A DNA stretch of 17,557 nucleotides from assembly GCA_009699615.1 (NCBI GenBank), contig WLNV01000011.1, forward strand, positions 1-17,557, read 5' to 3'. The stretch comes from Actinomycetota bacterium. Lineage in GTDB: Bacteria > Actinomycetota > Thermoleophilia > Solirubrobacterales > Solirubrobacteraceae. Shown here piece after piece: positions 1 to 6,945 of this stretch; position 1 is the first letter of the stretch; each line of letters begins with the position of its first letter. The notes under the pieces were generated by a model. The model had not been told where the DNA came from. It ran no database searches and saw nothing but the letters and a program-made list of their open reading frames with translations. The position numbers and the translations under genes were made by a program.

Positions 1-570
1 GCTGATCTCAACCCACTTAGAAGTGCCGGAGTTGTAGAGAAGCGTGATGGTTTCTCCGGCGTAGATTCCGAAGGCCGTGGTAGCGGAACCAGCAACGGAT
101 GGCTTCAGCAGGATGTTTCCGCTGTTGCTGAGAATCACGGGAGTGTAGGCGGCTTGACCTGATCCATAAAGGATGATGGTTGCGCCAGCGACGCCACCGT
201 TGATGGTGTTGATGGTTGTGGTGCCGGTGATTGCGTGCAGATATCCGGGCGTGGCGGTAATCGTGCTCGCGGACGCTACAACCGATAGCGGCATGGTGCC
301 TGTGGCGTTTGTCCAGGTGCCTGGTGTGCCAGCGGCGGTGCATACCCATAGATCGCCGGTCTGATCCACGATGAAATCCCCAACAGCGAACGTGCCTGAT
401 GCTGGAGCTCCTGAGGCTGTTCCGCCAACGTATCGAGTGGCGGCCGTTGCGCCTGTGAGGGCTGCGGGAACGACTCCCATGTAATCACCTGCGGCTGCGA
501 CTACCGCGCCTGTGCGGGTGAATACAGAGGCGACACTGCCGCCGCCACCGCTTGGGGGTGGAAAGCCCAT
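1..570 (-). CDS. Receptor-binding spike/fibre protein, C-terminus cut by window edge
   Basis: I read 190 codons from an ATG at 570 to the left edge with no stop, so the protein is truncated here and its end is unknown. After a Gly/Pro-rich start (PPPSGGGG) comes SVASVFTRTGAVVAAAGDY at residues 12-30, a form common at the head of phage fibre and spike domains. A stretch around residues 45-75 (ATRYVGG, FAVGDFIVDQTGDLWVCT) is of a type repeatedly seen in phage tail-fibre proteins. The rest is Thr/Gly/Ala/Ser-rich, as expected for beta-structured fibres. A GGAGG lies 8-12 bases upstream, inside the preceding small frame, whose stop codon abuts this ATG. It is the last gene of the minus-strand spike cluster. 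Role inferred: host recognition at the capsid vertex. Family resemblance is from memory; the exact receptor is unknown. Confidence 0.8.
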   Translation of the reverse strand, partial: MGFPPPSGGGGSVASVFTRTGAVVAAAGDYMGVVPAALTGATAATRYVGGTASGAPASGTFAVGDFIVDQTGDLWVCTAAGTPGTWTNATGTMPLSVVASASTITATPGYLHAITGTTTINTINGGVAGATIILYGSGQAAYTPVILSNSGNILLKPSVAGSATTAFGIYAGETITLLYNSGTSKWVEIS

Positions 571-642
571 CTAGTTTGTCCTCCACGTGGTCGGGTTCCA
601 CCAGCGACGAGTGCCACCGGCGTTTGAATCGAGCAAACCCAT
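571..642 (-). CDS. Possible 23-residue peptide between membrane protein and spike
   Basis: A 24-codon frame begins with an ATG that overlaps the stop of the upstream membrane-protein gene (TAATG) and ends with TAG directly before the spike ATG, leaving no gap. The peptide is MGLLDSNAGGTRRWWNPTTW plus three residues, with no recognisable domain. The tight packing suggests either a real small virion peptide or a coupling frame that carries ribosomes to the spike start, since the spike's GGAGG lies within it. Without coverage or homologues this is uncertain. Confidence 0.4.
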   Translation of the reverse strand: MGLLDSNAGGTRRWWNPTTWRTN

Positions 643-857
643 TAGCGACTGTCCTTCAACGCGGCAACCATCTTGCCGTTCGTTGCCATGTGCGAGCCGA
701 AGTACGCTCCGATGATGAGAGAGCCCCAGCCCTGCAAGTTGGGGTCTACGCGGCCGGTCGTGAGCTGCTCGACTATGACCGCGAACACGCACGACAGCGC
801 AATAATCGCTGTGGTGATCGAACGGATGGCGTAGTCGGAGCGCACGCGAGCGGTCAT
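642..857 (-). CDS. Small membrane protein, holin-like
   Basis: This 71-residue protein has a clear hydrophobic helix at about residues 12-32 (ITTAIIALSCVFAVIV) and a weaker one at about 42-58 (GWGSLIIGAYFGSHM), with charged ends. The size and two-helix layout fit a phage holin or a small vertex-associated membrane protein. The start is ATG at 857, with GAGAAG a few bases upstream and 2 bases after the stop of the 49-residue gene. It sits between spike genes, and no endolysin is directly adjacent: the nearest lysozyme-like genes are at 4681 and 14158. The holin role is therefore only a guess; the membrane location is well supported. Confidence 0.65.
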   Translation of the reverse strand: MTARVRSDYAIRSITTAIIALSCVFAVIVEQLTTGRVDPNLQGWGSLIIGAYFGSHMATNGKMVAALKDSR

Positions 858-859
858 AG

Positions 860-1009
860 CTACTTCTCGCCTACCTCTGGACGATCCAGCTCGGTGTAGA
901 CATCGTGAATGGTGATGGCGGGCCGCTCGAGGTCGCCGTGGATTTCCTCAACGGTGACGATTTCCTCGGCTACGGTGTTGTCCTGGTCGTTTCGGCTGAG
1001 GCGCGACAT
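860..1009 (-). CDS. Acidic 49-residue protein of unknown function
   Basis: The start at 1009 is chosen because TTAGGAGAAAG lies immediately upstream; a longer in-frame version would run into the preceding gene without a ribosome site. The product is short and acidic (AEEIVTVEEIHGDLE near its middle), has no membrane segment, and I do not recognise it. It lies between the 220-residue fibre-like gene, whose TAG stop is within the ribosome-binding region, and the membrane protein. It is thus co-transcribed with the spike cluster and may be a spike accessory or assembly factor. Confidence 0.6.
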   Translation of the reverse strand: MSRLSRNDQDNTVAEEIVTVEEIHGDLERPAITIHDVYTELDRPEVGEK

Positions 1010-1016
1010 CTTTCTC

Positions 1017-1679
1017 CTAAACTGTGGCTGTGGCGAGGAAATAGAAGCCACCGTCGGTGTTTGTGCCTGCCGTTTGCGACTGCACAAGAACTGAGGTGGC
1101 AATAGTGGCGTTGGATCCGATGATGGCGCTGCGAAGGCTCTGCGTGGTCGTAGCGACTACGGTAGGTGCCGCAGCAAACGGGGTAGTCCAGTTGATCTGG
1201 TAGTTTCCTGTGCCTAGTTTGGTGATGGTAAAACCTGTTCCGGCAAGGACGGCACCTGTTGAGTCAACGCTGCCTGTAATCACGTTGGAACCTCCCGTGG
1301 ACGGTGGCGTGGTTGTGCCTGTAGACGAAAGGCTGCCCGATATCTGCGTTCCGCTTCCGAACCCGGCCGCTCCGTCCTCAACGAGCAGGCCGTACACCTG
1401 GGCGGGCTTGCCGGTGATGGCGCTCTTGAACGTGACCGACACGATTGGATCGCGGGGAGTGCCGATCAGCGGGTACCAGCCGGGGGTGAGTTGGACGGCT
1501 TCAGCGTCGGCGGTAGGGCCGGACGAACCGGAAGGACGGTGCGAAACGTAGGCGATCACGCCGCCGCCACCTGTCACGCCGGTCTGATCGAATACCTGTA
1601 TCCAGCCGCCCGTGTAAATGCCATTCCCCCACGTCTGGTAGGAATCTGTGCTAGCGGTGTTAGGGATGCTGTATGGCAT
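1017..1679 (-). CDS. Fibre/spike-like virion protein with two beta domains
   Basis: This 220-residue protein appears to have an N-terminal domain (about 1-115), a Thr/Pro/Ser-rich linker at about 117-131 (STGTTTPPSTGG), and a C-terminal domain. The pattern AGTGFTITKLGTGNYQINWT at about 146-165, followed by PTVVATT, is typical of C-terminal domains on phage fibres. No transmembrane segment or catalytic motif is seen. The ATG at 1679 follows the ATPase stop by 7 bases, with no strong ribosome site, so translation may be coupled. Likely role: vertex spike or receptor-binding protein, possibly paired with the spike gene at the left edge. The function is inferred from domain style, not from a named family. 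Confidence 0.7.
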   Translation of the reverse strand: MPYSIPNTASTDSYQTWGNGIYTGGWIQVFDQTGVTGGGGVIAYVSHRPSGSSGPTADAEAVQLTPGWYPLIGTPRDPIVSVTFKSAITGKPAQVYGLLVEDGAAGFGSGTQISGSLSSTGTTTPPSTGGSNVITGSVDSTGAVLAGTGFTITKLGTGNYQINWTTPFAAAPTVVATTTQSLRSAIIGSNATIATSVLVQSQTAGTNTDGGFYFLATATV

Positions 1680-1686
1680 CGGTTTG

Positions 1687-2481
1687 TTAGCTTACCCGTG
1701 CCGGGGCGATGCTGCGATACATTTTTCGCTCTCTGGTGTCGATGTACAGGAACTCATGCCTCTTCTGGTCGAGCTGCTGCACGACGGTTTCAACGGCGCG
1801 ACTGTCCACCCCGGACACATCCCCCAATGCCTTGCGGTCGTCTCGGTCGTTTGTGTTGAACAGGAACAGGTGCGTAGGCTGCGACAGCACGTAGCGGCCC
1901 ATCCACGCCGGACGCTGCCCGAGGATGATGATGCTCGCGTTGAGAGAGCGGAACTGGAACAGGGCGCTGTCTATGTCGCGTTGCAGCTTGAGATCGCGGC
2001 AAACCCACGTTCCTTCGTCAATGACGAGGCACCAGTTTCCGGCGTTCCGAACGTACCCGATGGCACCGCCAACCAGGGGCCCTTGAATCGCCTTCTCGGC
2101 CCCGAGTATCTTGTGTTTCGGGAGCTTCTGCCGGACGCTCGCCGGAAGCATCGGCCAATAAACAACCTTCGGGTGCATCGGCCGATTGTCCACGTACGGG
2201 ATCTCTAGCTGGTTCCCCGGAATGCGGTAGTAGCCTCGCGCAACTGCGTCGTCCACCAGCGAGTCTTTCGGCTTGCAAGCCACGACCATGACGTAGCTGC
2301 GAATCTCCGCGACCGCCAGGGCGATATGGGTTTTCCCGGTGCCGGTTGGCCCGATGATCGCCACATGATCGCCCTGGCGGAAGTTCGACTTGAGCCGAGC
2401 GAACAGCTCCGACCACGGAAGAACAGGTGCCAGCTCGTCGAGACTAGCTAGCGGGGGTCTGCTGGTTCTCGACACCGGCAC
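1687..2481 (-). CDS. Genome-packaging ATPase, FtsK/HerA superfamily (tectivirus P9-like)
   Basis: A 264-residue P-loop ATPase. Walker A is GPTGTGKT at residues 44-51. Walker B is CLVIDE at 151-156 with the catalytic glutamate. ILGQRP at 187-192 resembles the conserved Gln/Arg motif after Walker B in HerA/FtsK ATPases. Length and motif layout match the packaging ATPases of membrane-containing phages with double-jelly-roll capsids. In those viruses this enzyme sits at a special vertex and pumps DNA into the pre-formed, membrane-lined capsid. The start is taken as GTG at 2481, with GGAG about 13 bases upstream. This overlaps the upstream HTH-fusion gene by 38 bases, so a slightly later start is possible. 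Neighbours are the HTH protein upstream and the spike cluster downstream. Confidence 0.88.
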   Translation of the reverse strand: MPVSRTSRPPLASLDELAPVLPWSELFARLKSNFRQGDHVAIIGPTGTGKTHIALAVAEIRSYVMVVACKPKDSLVDDAVARGYYRIPGNQLEIPYVDNRPMHPKVVYWPMLPASVRQKLPKHKILGAEKAIQGPLVGGAIGYVRNAGNWCLVIDEGTWVCRDLKLQRDIDSALFQFRSLNASIIILGQRPAWMGRYVLSQPTHLFLFNTNDRDDRKALGDVSGVDSRAVETVVQQLDQKRHEFLYIDTRERKMYRSIAPARVS

Positions 2482-3079
2482 GGTGATCGCTGTTCTCCGT
2501 TTCGATTGTGCGGCGGGCGTGATGGTTCTGGAACAGCTTACCCGCCGTCGTGCTGGTTACAAGGATCACCTCAAGGTACGCGCCGCCCGAGGTCGCGCTG
2601 ACAAGCATCTTGCGGAAAGTCTCGTTAGACTCCGCGAGCTTTCCCCACGCACGGCCGAGCGCCTGCTTGTCGGCGTCAATCGTGAACCCGTCCTGCATCA
2701 GCGCCGGATTCTTCGACAACGCACCGGCGCTGGACACCATCATGGCGATCATGCCCCAGAGATCCACGCACGCCCTGGTGTAGATGCCGGAGGACGACAT
2801 CGGGATTTGGGCGGTTTGTTCGCTGGCGTCACCTTCGGGCGCGGTGTCGGCGGCGAGGTCGGCGAGGTCTGCGAGCGGGTCGCCGGGGATCGCGGCGTTG
2901 ACGACGAGGGCCGACACGCTGTCTGCGACGACGGCGGGAATGCTGCGCTTGTCGGATTCCCACTGGCTGACGGTGGAACCGCGATAGCTACGGCCGCTTA
3001 CTTCGTTGAGGTATTCGGCTAGCTGGATCTGGTTGAAGCCCAGCCGTTCGCGCAGGCTGCGTAGCTCGTTTCCGTTCAT
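2444..3079 (-). CDS. XRE-type helix-turn-helix protein with an unknown C-terminal domain
   Basis: Residues 1-60 of 211 form a Cro/C1-type HTH: LRSLRERLGFNQIQLAEYLN, then STVSQWESDKRSIP, the standard recognition-helix pattern. An acidic Ala/Asp-rich linker (about 65-92) leads to a second domain (about 95-190) that starts with a fairly hydrophobic helix (ACVDLWGMIAMMVSSAGAL). I do not recognise this domain. The gene overlaps its upstream neighbour by ATGA and the packaging ATPase by 38 bases, so it is made together with virion proteins rather than from its own regulatory operon. It may be a transcription regulator, or a DNA-binding packaging adaptor that shows the ATPase where to load. The DNA-binding call is solid; the role is open. 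Confidence 0.78.
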   Translation of the reverse strand: MNGNELRSLRERLGFNQIQLAEYLNEVSGRSYRGSTVSQWESDKRSIPAVVADSVSALVVNAAIPGDPLADLADLAADTAPEGDASEQTAQIPMSSSGIYTRACVDLWGMIAMMVSSAGALSKNPALMQDGFTIDADKQALGRAWGKLAESNETFRKMLVSATSGGAYLEVILVTSTTAGKLFQNHHARRTIETENSDHRAGVENQQTPAS

Positions 3080-3303
3080 GCTGCATCTCCACTGAAGGGG
3101 GGAAGGACTCCGACGGCGCGAAGGCGTACGTCATCCGCGGCCATTCGGGCGGCGGCTTCCGGGTTGTCGATCATCGGCACCGGAAGCGTGATCGTGCCAT
3201 CCAGCTTCAACACGCGATCATCGGCAGCGACGCACATCAACACGGCGTCCGCGTCCTTCTTCGTCGCGAGCTCTACGTTGAGAATCAGTGTTACGCGCTT
3301 CAC
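3076..3303 (-). CDS. Conserved-looking 75-residue protein, unknown function
   Basis: A GTG start at 3303 overlaps the stop of the coiled-coil gene (GTGA), and its own stop overlaps the next ATG (ATGA), so it is embedded in a translationally coupled operon. The N-terminus alternates as a beta strand (KRVTLILNVEL), followed by a helical acidic segment with ADD and PEAAARMAADDVRLRAVG. There is no signal peptide, membrane helix or metal motif. I do not recognise it. The position between a coiled-coil protein and the HTH/ATPase pair suggests an accessory role in packaging or its control. Confidence 0.65.
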   Translation of the reverse strand: MKRVTLILNVELATKKDADAVLMCVAADDRVLKLDGTITLPVPMIDNPEAAARMAADDVRLRAVGVLPPFSGDAA

Positions 3304-3746
3304 TTGAGCAGATCCCCAATCGAACGATCCGACCAGTGCGGGATGTGCGGAGCGGTGTCCTCCACAGGCTCGTCCACAACGGGATCGGGCTTCGGGGCGC
3401 GAGGCTTCGCCTTCGGCTTCGCCACCTCGTCCGCCACCTCGTCCACCAGGTCGTCCTCGTCGTCAGCGTCGATCATCTCCTCAAGCAGCTCGCGCACAAC
3501 GTCGCGCATCTCGTCCTTGCGCTCGGCCCGCTTCGCCGCAGCGATGCTCTCACGGATCGTGGACGCAGGCAAGCCGTACTTCTTCGCCAGCTTCTCCACA
3601 TCGGCCTCAACCTCGTCAAGTTCCTGACGGATCTCGGCCCGCTCCGCAGGCTGCCTGCTCGTCTTCAGTTCCAACACCAGCCCGCGTACCTCTTCTAGTC
3701 CGGCCTTGAGCTGTGCAAGCCCGTCCGGCTCAGTGTTAGTGTCCAT
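3300..3746 (-). CDS. Acidic coiled-coil protein, unknown function
   Basis: A 148-residue protein from the ATG at 3746, chosen because a -10-like TATGCT lies 7 bases upstream, which makes a leaderless transcript likely. An ATG 12 bases further up is the alternative and would overlap the -10. Residues 10-100 are heptad-rich and charged (LAQLKAGLEEVRGLVLELK; RAEIRQELDEVEADVEKLAK), predicting a coiled coil. They are followed by an acidic run (EEMIDADDEDDLVDEVADEV) and a Lys/Pro-rich segment (AKPKAKPRAPKPDP). This is the first gene of the ATPase/spike operon. A scaffold, assembly or DNA-mimic role is possible, but none is shown. Confidence 0.7.
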   Translation of the reverse strand: MDTNTEPDGLAQLKAGLEEVRGLVLELKTSRQPAERAEIRQELDEVEADVEKLAKKYGLPASTIRESIAAAKRAERKDEMRDVVRELLEEMIDADDEDDLVDEVADEVAKPKAKPRAPKPDPVVDEPVEDTAPHIPHWSDRSIGDLLK

Positions 3747-3759
3747 ACCCCGTAGCATA
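3747..3759 (-). promoter_or_regulatory. -10 element of a leaderless promoter for the ATPase/spike operon
   Basis: On the minus strand TATGCT (3759-3754) is followed by 7 bases and then ATGGACACT. This is the spacing expected when transcription begins at the start codon, a common arrangement in actinobacteria. No convincing -35 is seen; the expected position falls inside the adjacent GC-rich hairpin. The same layout recurs at 7167, 8374 and 8397. Confidence 0.5.
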
Positions 3760-3762
3760 GAC

Positions 3763-3791
3763 GAAGCCCGCCCCGAAGGGGGGCGGGCTTC
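3763..3791 (-). terminator. Strong GC-rich hairpin between the two minus-strand operons
   Basis: A perfect 12-bp stem pairs GAAGCCCGCCCC (3763-3774) with GGGGCGGGCTTC (3780-3791) around a 5-base loop. No T-run follows on either strand, as is often the case in high-GC hosts. It lies 87 bases past the end of the membrane/virion operon (3878) and directly upstream of the TATGCT of the next operon. It probably ends upstream transcripts and may also modulate the promoter it abuts. Confidence 0.6.
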
Positions 3792-3877
3792 AGTTCTCTG
3801 ATCCTCATGCGCTCAGATGATGGACACCACCTGATATCACTACCTCGCCTTCCGGCCGGTAGATATTCGGAGTGTAC

Positions 3878-4126
3878 CTAACGGCGGCGTAGACGCTCTC
3901 GGAGTCGCTTCCGGGTGATCGCCCTGGCGGGGGCAAGAGTTGCCGGTGCGGCTTTGCCTGCCTTGACGCCTTCAACGGGGCCACGCAACACGACGGTGTG
4001 ACCGCCGCGCGGCCCAGCCTTCGGAACGACAGCGACGAGGATCGTCTGACCGTTCTTGAGCTTGACGGTGCGATACCCTTTGATGCCGCCGCGGGCGCGG
4101 GCTTTGGCTTCGGCGGACGCGGCCAT
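3878..4126 (-). CDS. Small basic protein, possible nucleic-acid binding
   Basis: An 82-residue, strongly basic protein. It has an Ala/Lys/Arg start (ASAEAKARARGGIKGYRTVK), a central segment that looks like short beta strands (QTILVAVVPK, GHTVVLRGPV), and an Arg-rich tail (RKRLRERLRRR). The ATG at 4126 overlaps the upstream stop (TAATG), so it is coupled to the beta-rich virion protein. It has no membrane helix. Basic proteins of this size in virion operons may bind packaged DNA or the inner face of the membrane. I do not recognise a family. It is the last gene of the upstream minus-strand operon. Confidence 0.6.
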   Translation of the reverse strand: MAASAEAKARARGGIKGYRTVKLKNGQTILVAVVPKAGPRGGHTVVLRGPVEGVKAGKAAPATLAPARAITRKRLRERLRRR

Positions 4127-4671
4127 TAGTTCGCGTTCGGATCCGTGACGAACGGCAACAGAGCGCGGTTCTTCTTGCTGGTGTGGTTTGAGGCGGCGTG
4201 CTCGGGCTCGCGGTGCGGAGCGTCCGGGTAGGACTGCTCGACGGTCTGCGCGATCAGTTGCGGGATCTCAATACGCAGCGTCTTGAGATTGACGTGGTAC
4301 TGAACCGAGAGCTGGCAGATATCGCCCGAGGTGCAGCCCGTCCATCCGGCAACAAGCCACTGACCTTCCTGCACGATCACCGGGCTGTAGTTGTCTGACT
4401 GCGCGTTCTTGCCCGACGCGGTGTAGTCCTGCCGTCCCTGCCGGTCACCGACGCTCGCGGTGAAGTTCGCAGGCAACGTCGGGCTGTTCATCACGAAGAT
4501 TTCCAAAGCAGGAGTGGCCGAGGTGTTGGAGAACGTGGAGTACCGCTCGACGTACCACTGATATCCGGCGGGGCAGGGGCCGATGCTGCCCTGCGCGATG
4601 CCGCTGGAGTTCGCGGTCGCGTTGATGAAAGCCTGATTGTTCGCACTGTCGTAGAAGCCATCTTCGCTCAT
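4126..4671 (-). CDS. Beta-rich putative virion protein (vertex/penton or minor capsid candidate)
   Basis: A 181-residue protein with a strong ribosome site (AAGGAGACACG before ATG). Residues 25-135 alternate hydrophobic and polar residues with many aromatic strands (GYQWYVERYSTF, ALEIFVMN, QWLVAGWTG, CQLSVQYHV), a pattern that suggests a beta sandwich. Cysteines at 33, 113 and 119 could bridge. The tail (about 145-181) is polar, charged and probably disordered. There is no transmembrane helix. It lies directly downstream of the P7-like lysozyme gene in a virion operon, so a structural role such as vertex/penton or minor capsid protein is plausible. No named family is recognised. Confidence 0.6.
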   Translation of the reverse strand: MSEDGFYDSANNQAFINATANSSGIAQGSIGPCPAGYQWYVERYSTFSNTSATPALEIFVMNSPTLPANFTASVGDRQGRQDYTASGKNAQSDNYSPVIVQEGQWLVAGWTGCTSGDICQLSVQYHVNLKTLRIEIPQLIAQTVEQSYPDAPHREPEHAASNHTSKKNRALLPFVTDPNAN

Positions 4672-4680
4672 CGTGTCTCC

Positions 4681-5379
4681 TTATGCGGCTGCGGCGATGG
4701 CAGCGAGAGGGGTTGTCGGGGCGGCGAGGCCGATCTGCCGCATCAGCAGGAACAGGCCCATGCCCAAGAGGATAGCGCCACCGATGACTTGGCCGATACG
4801 CAGCCACAGCTCTGGCTCAAGCAGCTTCTTGAGGAAGTCAAGCGGGGACTTGATGGACAGATCTGTGCCGAGGTTTTTGGCGTCGTACGATGTCCAATCG
4901 GCCGCGCTTTTGGTTCCGGCCGTTGACGCTACCCCGCCTGCGGCCTCGGGGCCGAGAGCCTGCCCGGTCAATGCGGCGGGTGTGAACAGGGCGCTGAACG
5001 TGTTGCGAAGGTTCGGGCCACCAGGCCCGCCGTAACCAGCGGCGTCCCATCCGGTTGCCGCGATGGCTGCGATCTGCTGGCTAGGGTTCCCCCGTGCGCG
5101 TGCTGTTGCCAGGATCGGACGGGCAAACGGGTTATTGAGACGACGTACCGTGGACTCAATCGAGGCGTCCACGTTGCCGAAGTTGGCGAACCTCTTCGAG
5201 GTAGACACCTCGCCTACGTTGCCGTTACCCTTCGACAGGTTCAAATAGTTGTAACCACCCGTGCCGTTAGGTGCGTTCGCGCCCTCTTGCTGAATCCACG
5301 CAACGAGTACGCGCGGGTCTAGACCGGTTGCGCGGGACACACCGACGACGAAGCGGGCTTGGTTGTTGTCGAGCGCCAC
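4681..5379 (-). CDS. Membrane-anchored lysozyme-like DNA-entry protein (PRD1 P7-like)
   Basis: A 232-residue protein from a GTG start at 5379, 4 bases after the upstream stop and without an evident ribosome site. Residues 5-130 look like a lysozyme/transglycosylase-type domain: VLVAWIQQEGA places a likely catalytic Glu at 32, GGYNYLNLS (41-49) resembles the conserved Asn-rich motif after it, and ASIESTVRRLN follows. A Gly/Ala-rich hinge leads to a single transmembrane helix at about 196-215 (IGQVIGGAILLGMGLFLLM). Tectiviruses carry such an enzyme on the inner membrane to open the cell wall during DNA delivery. The domain order (enzyme first, membrane anchor last) supports this. Enzyme class is inferred from motifs only. 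Confidence 0.75.
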   Translation of the reverse strand: MALDNNQARFVVGVSRATGLDPRVLVAWIQQEGANAPNGTGGYNYLNLSKGNGNVGEVSTSKRFANFGNVDASIESTVRRLNNPFARPILATARARGNPSQQIAAIAATGWDAAGYGGPGGPNLRNTFSALFTPAALTGQALGPEAAGGVASTAGTKSAADWTSYDAKNLGTDLSIKSPLDFLKKLLEPELWLRIGQVIGGAILLGMGLFLLMRQIGLAAPTTPLAAIAAAA

Positions 5380-5383
5380 GCGG

Positions 5384-5542
5384 TTAGCTCAAGAGGCCGT
5401 AGTAGACCAAAGAGAGGCCGATCAGGTAGAAGGCGATCATCTTGCGGCGCTTGTCGGGGGACTGCTGCCAATCCACGAATGACGGCGACAGTCCCATGAT
5501 GACGAAGCCAACGAGTGCCGCGCCCTTCTTGGAGCTGTTCAC
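5384..5542 (-). CDS. 52-residue membrane protein
   Basis: The GTG at 5542 shares its G with the stop of the upstream gene (TAGTG), and the frame ends 4 bases before the P7-like start. The peptide has two hydrophobic stretches, ALVGFVIMGLSPSFV (9-23) and MIAFYLIGLSLVYYGLL (35-51), separated by a basic loop (DKRRK). That suggests a two-helix hairpin in the viral inner membrane. Tectivirus virions contain many such small membrane proteins. No specific function is recognised. Confidence 0.7.
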   Translation of the reverse strand: MNSSKKGAALVGFVIMGLSPSFVDWQQSPDKRRKMIAFYLIGLSLVYYGLLS

Positions 5543-6336
5543 TAGATGCCGATCTTCCTAAGCGCCGAGCTTGCCTGGTTCGGAATCGCGGCCGAGGCGG
5601 GCTTAGGTGCGGGCTTCGGGGCGGCAGCAGCGGGTGCGGCCTTGATGACGTACGGAGTCATGCCCGGAGCCTTCTCCACCGTCGCACCGCTACCCGTCAC
5701 ATAGGTGACCGCGCCAGACGGAAGAACCTTGACGCTGGTCGCGCCGTTCGGAACCGCGGACAGGATCGCCGGTGCCGGGGGGCCAGACAACGCGGAGCCG
5801 GGAGTGCCGGTCGCTGCGGTCTGAGCGGTCGTCGGCGCGACGGTGCCGTAAACCTGAAGCGGGATGCCACCCGGGCCAGGTTGCGTGAACGCTGCCGTGC
5901 CGCTTGACGTAGCGACGTAACCGCCGTTGTCAGTAGGCCCGGTAGTGCCGGTCGCGGTCGCAGGCACGTTAGTGGTGCCGGTCGCGGTCGTCGTGCCGTT
6001 CTGATATGACCACGGATTGAAGTCGTACGGGATGCTGGAATCGTACGGCAGCGGAGCGTTCGGGTTCGCCATGCCCGACCCGAAACCAGCACCAGCACCA
6101 GCCGCACCCGACCCCATCAGGCCACCATCGGAAGTGAGGCCGCTCATCTGATCGGCCGCGGTCGGAGACGTTGAACCGGTGCTAGCCGCAGCCTGCTTGC
6201 TCGACCGGTTCCGTGAGTAGGCGTACGCGATGACGAGGATGCTTGCGGCCCATGCCCAGACGGGAAGCGGCCCGACCTTCTGCGTCAGCCGCTTGGCGAA
6301 ATCGGGGCTAGCCTTTTTGACGGGTTCAGCGGCCAT
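5542..6336 (-). CDS. Large virion membrane protein with low-complexity ectodomain
   Basis: A 264-residue protein with GGAGGAGCTGCGTC before the ATG at 6336. A transmembrane helix spans about residues 24-41 (LPVWAWAASILVIAYAYS) after a short basic N-terminus. The rest is Ala/Gly/Thr/Pro-rich, with repeats such as TTTATGTTNVPATATGTTG, a short folded-looking patch (SVKVLPSGAVTYVTGSG, about 200-216), and a Lys/Pro/Ala-rich end (KAAPAAAAPKPAPKPAS). The layout fits a protein that tethers the membrane to the capsid shell or spans the space between them. Low-complexity composition prevents a family call. It overlaps the gene above by 11 bases. Confidence 0.7.
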   Translation of the reverse strand: MAAEPVKKASPDFAKRLTQKVGPLPVWAWAASILVIAYAYSRNRSSKQAAASTGSTSPTAADQMSGLTSDGGLMGSGAAGAGAGFGSGMANPNAPLPYDSSIPYDFNPWSYQNGTTTATGTTNVPATATGTTGPTDNGGYVATSSGTAAFTQPGPGGIPLQVYGTVAPTTAQTAATGTPGSALSGPPAPAILSAVPNGATSVKVLPSGAVTYVTGSGATVEKAPGMTPYVIKAAPAAAAPKPAPKPASAAIPNQASSALRKIGI

Positions 6337-6523
6337 GACGCAGCTCCTCCAGAATGTCGTTCTTCATGCGGTGGATTTGGCGGGCGCGGTTCTTCTTCGC
6401 CGCCGACGCGACGGTACCGGCGACGACGTATGAGAACGCGAGCAGCAGGACGCGCCGCTCGGCGTCGTCGAGTGCCTGCCAGAACATCGTAAGCGAGTCT
6501 CTCAGCTTCGGGATGATCTGCAC
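6326..6523 (-). CDS. 65-residue membrane protein
   Basis: A GTG start at 6523 follows immediately after the upstream TAG, with GAAGGCGG about 7 bases before it. There is one hydrophobic helix at about 25-41 (VLLLAFSYVVAGTVASA), preceded by an amphipathic helix and followed by a basic tail (KKNRARQIHRMKNDILEELR). The predicted topology is a single-pass protein with a cytosolic or DNA-facing basic end. It overlaps the next gene by 11 bases. The role is unknown, but the context is the virion membrane set. Confidence 0.65.
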   Translation of the reverse strand: MQIIPKLRDSLTMFWQALDDAERRVLLLAFSYVVAGTVASAAKKNRARQIHRMKNDILEELRHGR

Positions 6524-6943
6524 CTAAACCGCCTTCGGGTACAACGCGCCAGCCGACGGCCACGGGTTGTAGACGGTCGCCCGCTGCTGCTCCTTGCTGC
6601 CGTACGTGTTCGGGTTGTTGTTCTTCGTCAGCGCGGTGTGCTGCGGCTTCGCCGTCTGCCCGTAGTGACTGGCAAACGAAGTGCTCCAACCGCCCTGCCA
6701 CCTTGAAGCGTTCGCCAACGAGCTGAAGTTGGCGGAACGGCGAGCCGGACGGGCATGCTGCGGCGTCGGCGAAGTGAACTCGTTCGGCGTCCACCGGGTG
6801 ACGTTCGTGGGGCCGCTGTCCTCCGGTACATCGTAGACGGACACGCTGCCGCTGATCCCGGGGGTGACGTACACCGCGTTACCGAAGAGGGCGGTGTTGC
6901 ACGGGCCGGGGCCGCTCATGAAGGCGAGCTTGCCGCCGCGCAC
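6524..6943 (-). CDS. Putative virion protein, no recognised family
   Basis: A 139-residue protein from a GTG at 6943, 2 bases past the upstream stop, with AAGGG nearby. A later ATG (residue 9, MSGPGPC) is an alternative start. It is rich in Asn, Ser, Thr, Pro and aromatics, with no membrane helix. The second half (SLANASRWQGGWSTSFASHY; KNNNPNTYGSKEQQR) looks unstructured or extended, like a capsid-lining or cement peptide. It is encoded between two small membrane proteins in the first virion operon. The structural role is inferred from context only. Confidence 0.6.
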   Translation of the reverse strand: MRGGKLAFMSGPGPCNTALFGNAVYVTPGISGSVSVYDVPEDSGPTNVTRWTPNEFTSPTPQHARPARRSANFSSLANASRWQGGWSTSFASHYGQTAKPQHTALTKNNNPNTYGSKEQQRATVYNPWPSAGALYPKAV

Positions 6944-6945
6944 GG

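Noticed and set aside
2390..3022. A 210-codon plus-strand frame opposite the HTH gene
   Set aside because: The antisense protein is Arg/Gly/Val-rich with no motif, whereas the minus strand has a clear HTH and ATPase.
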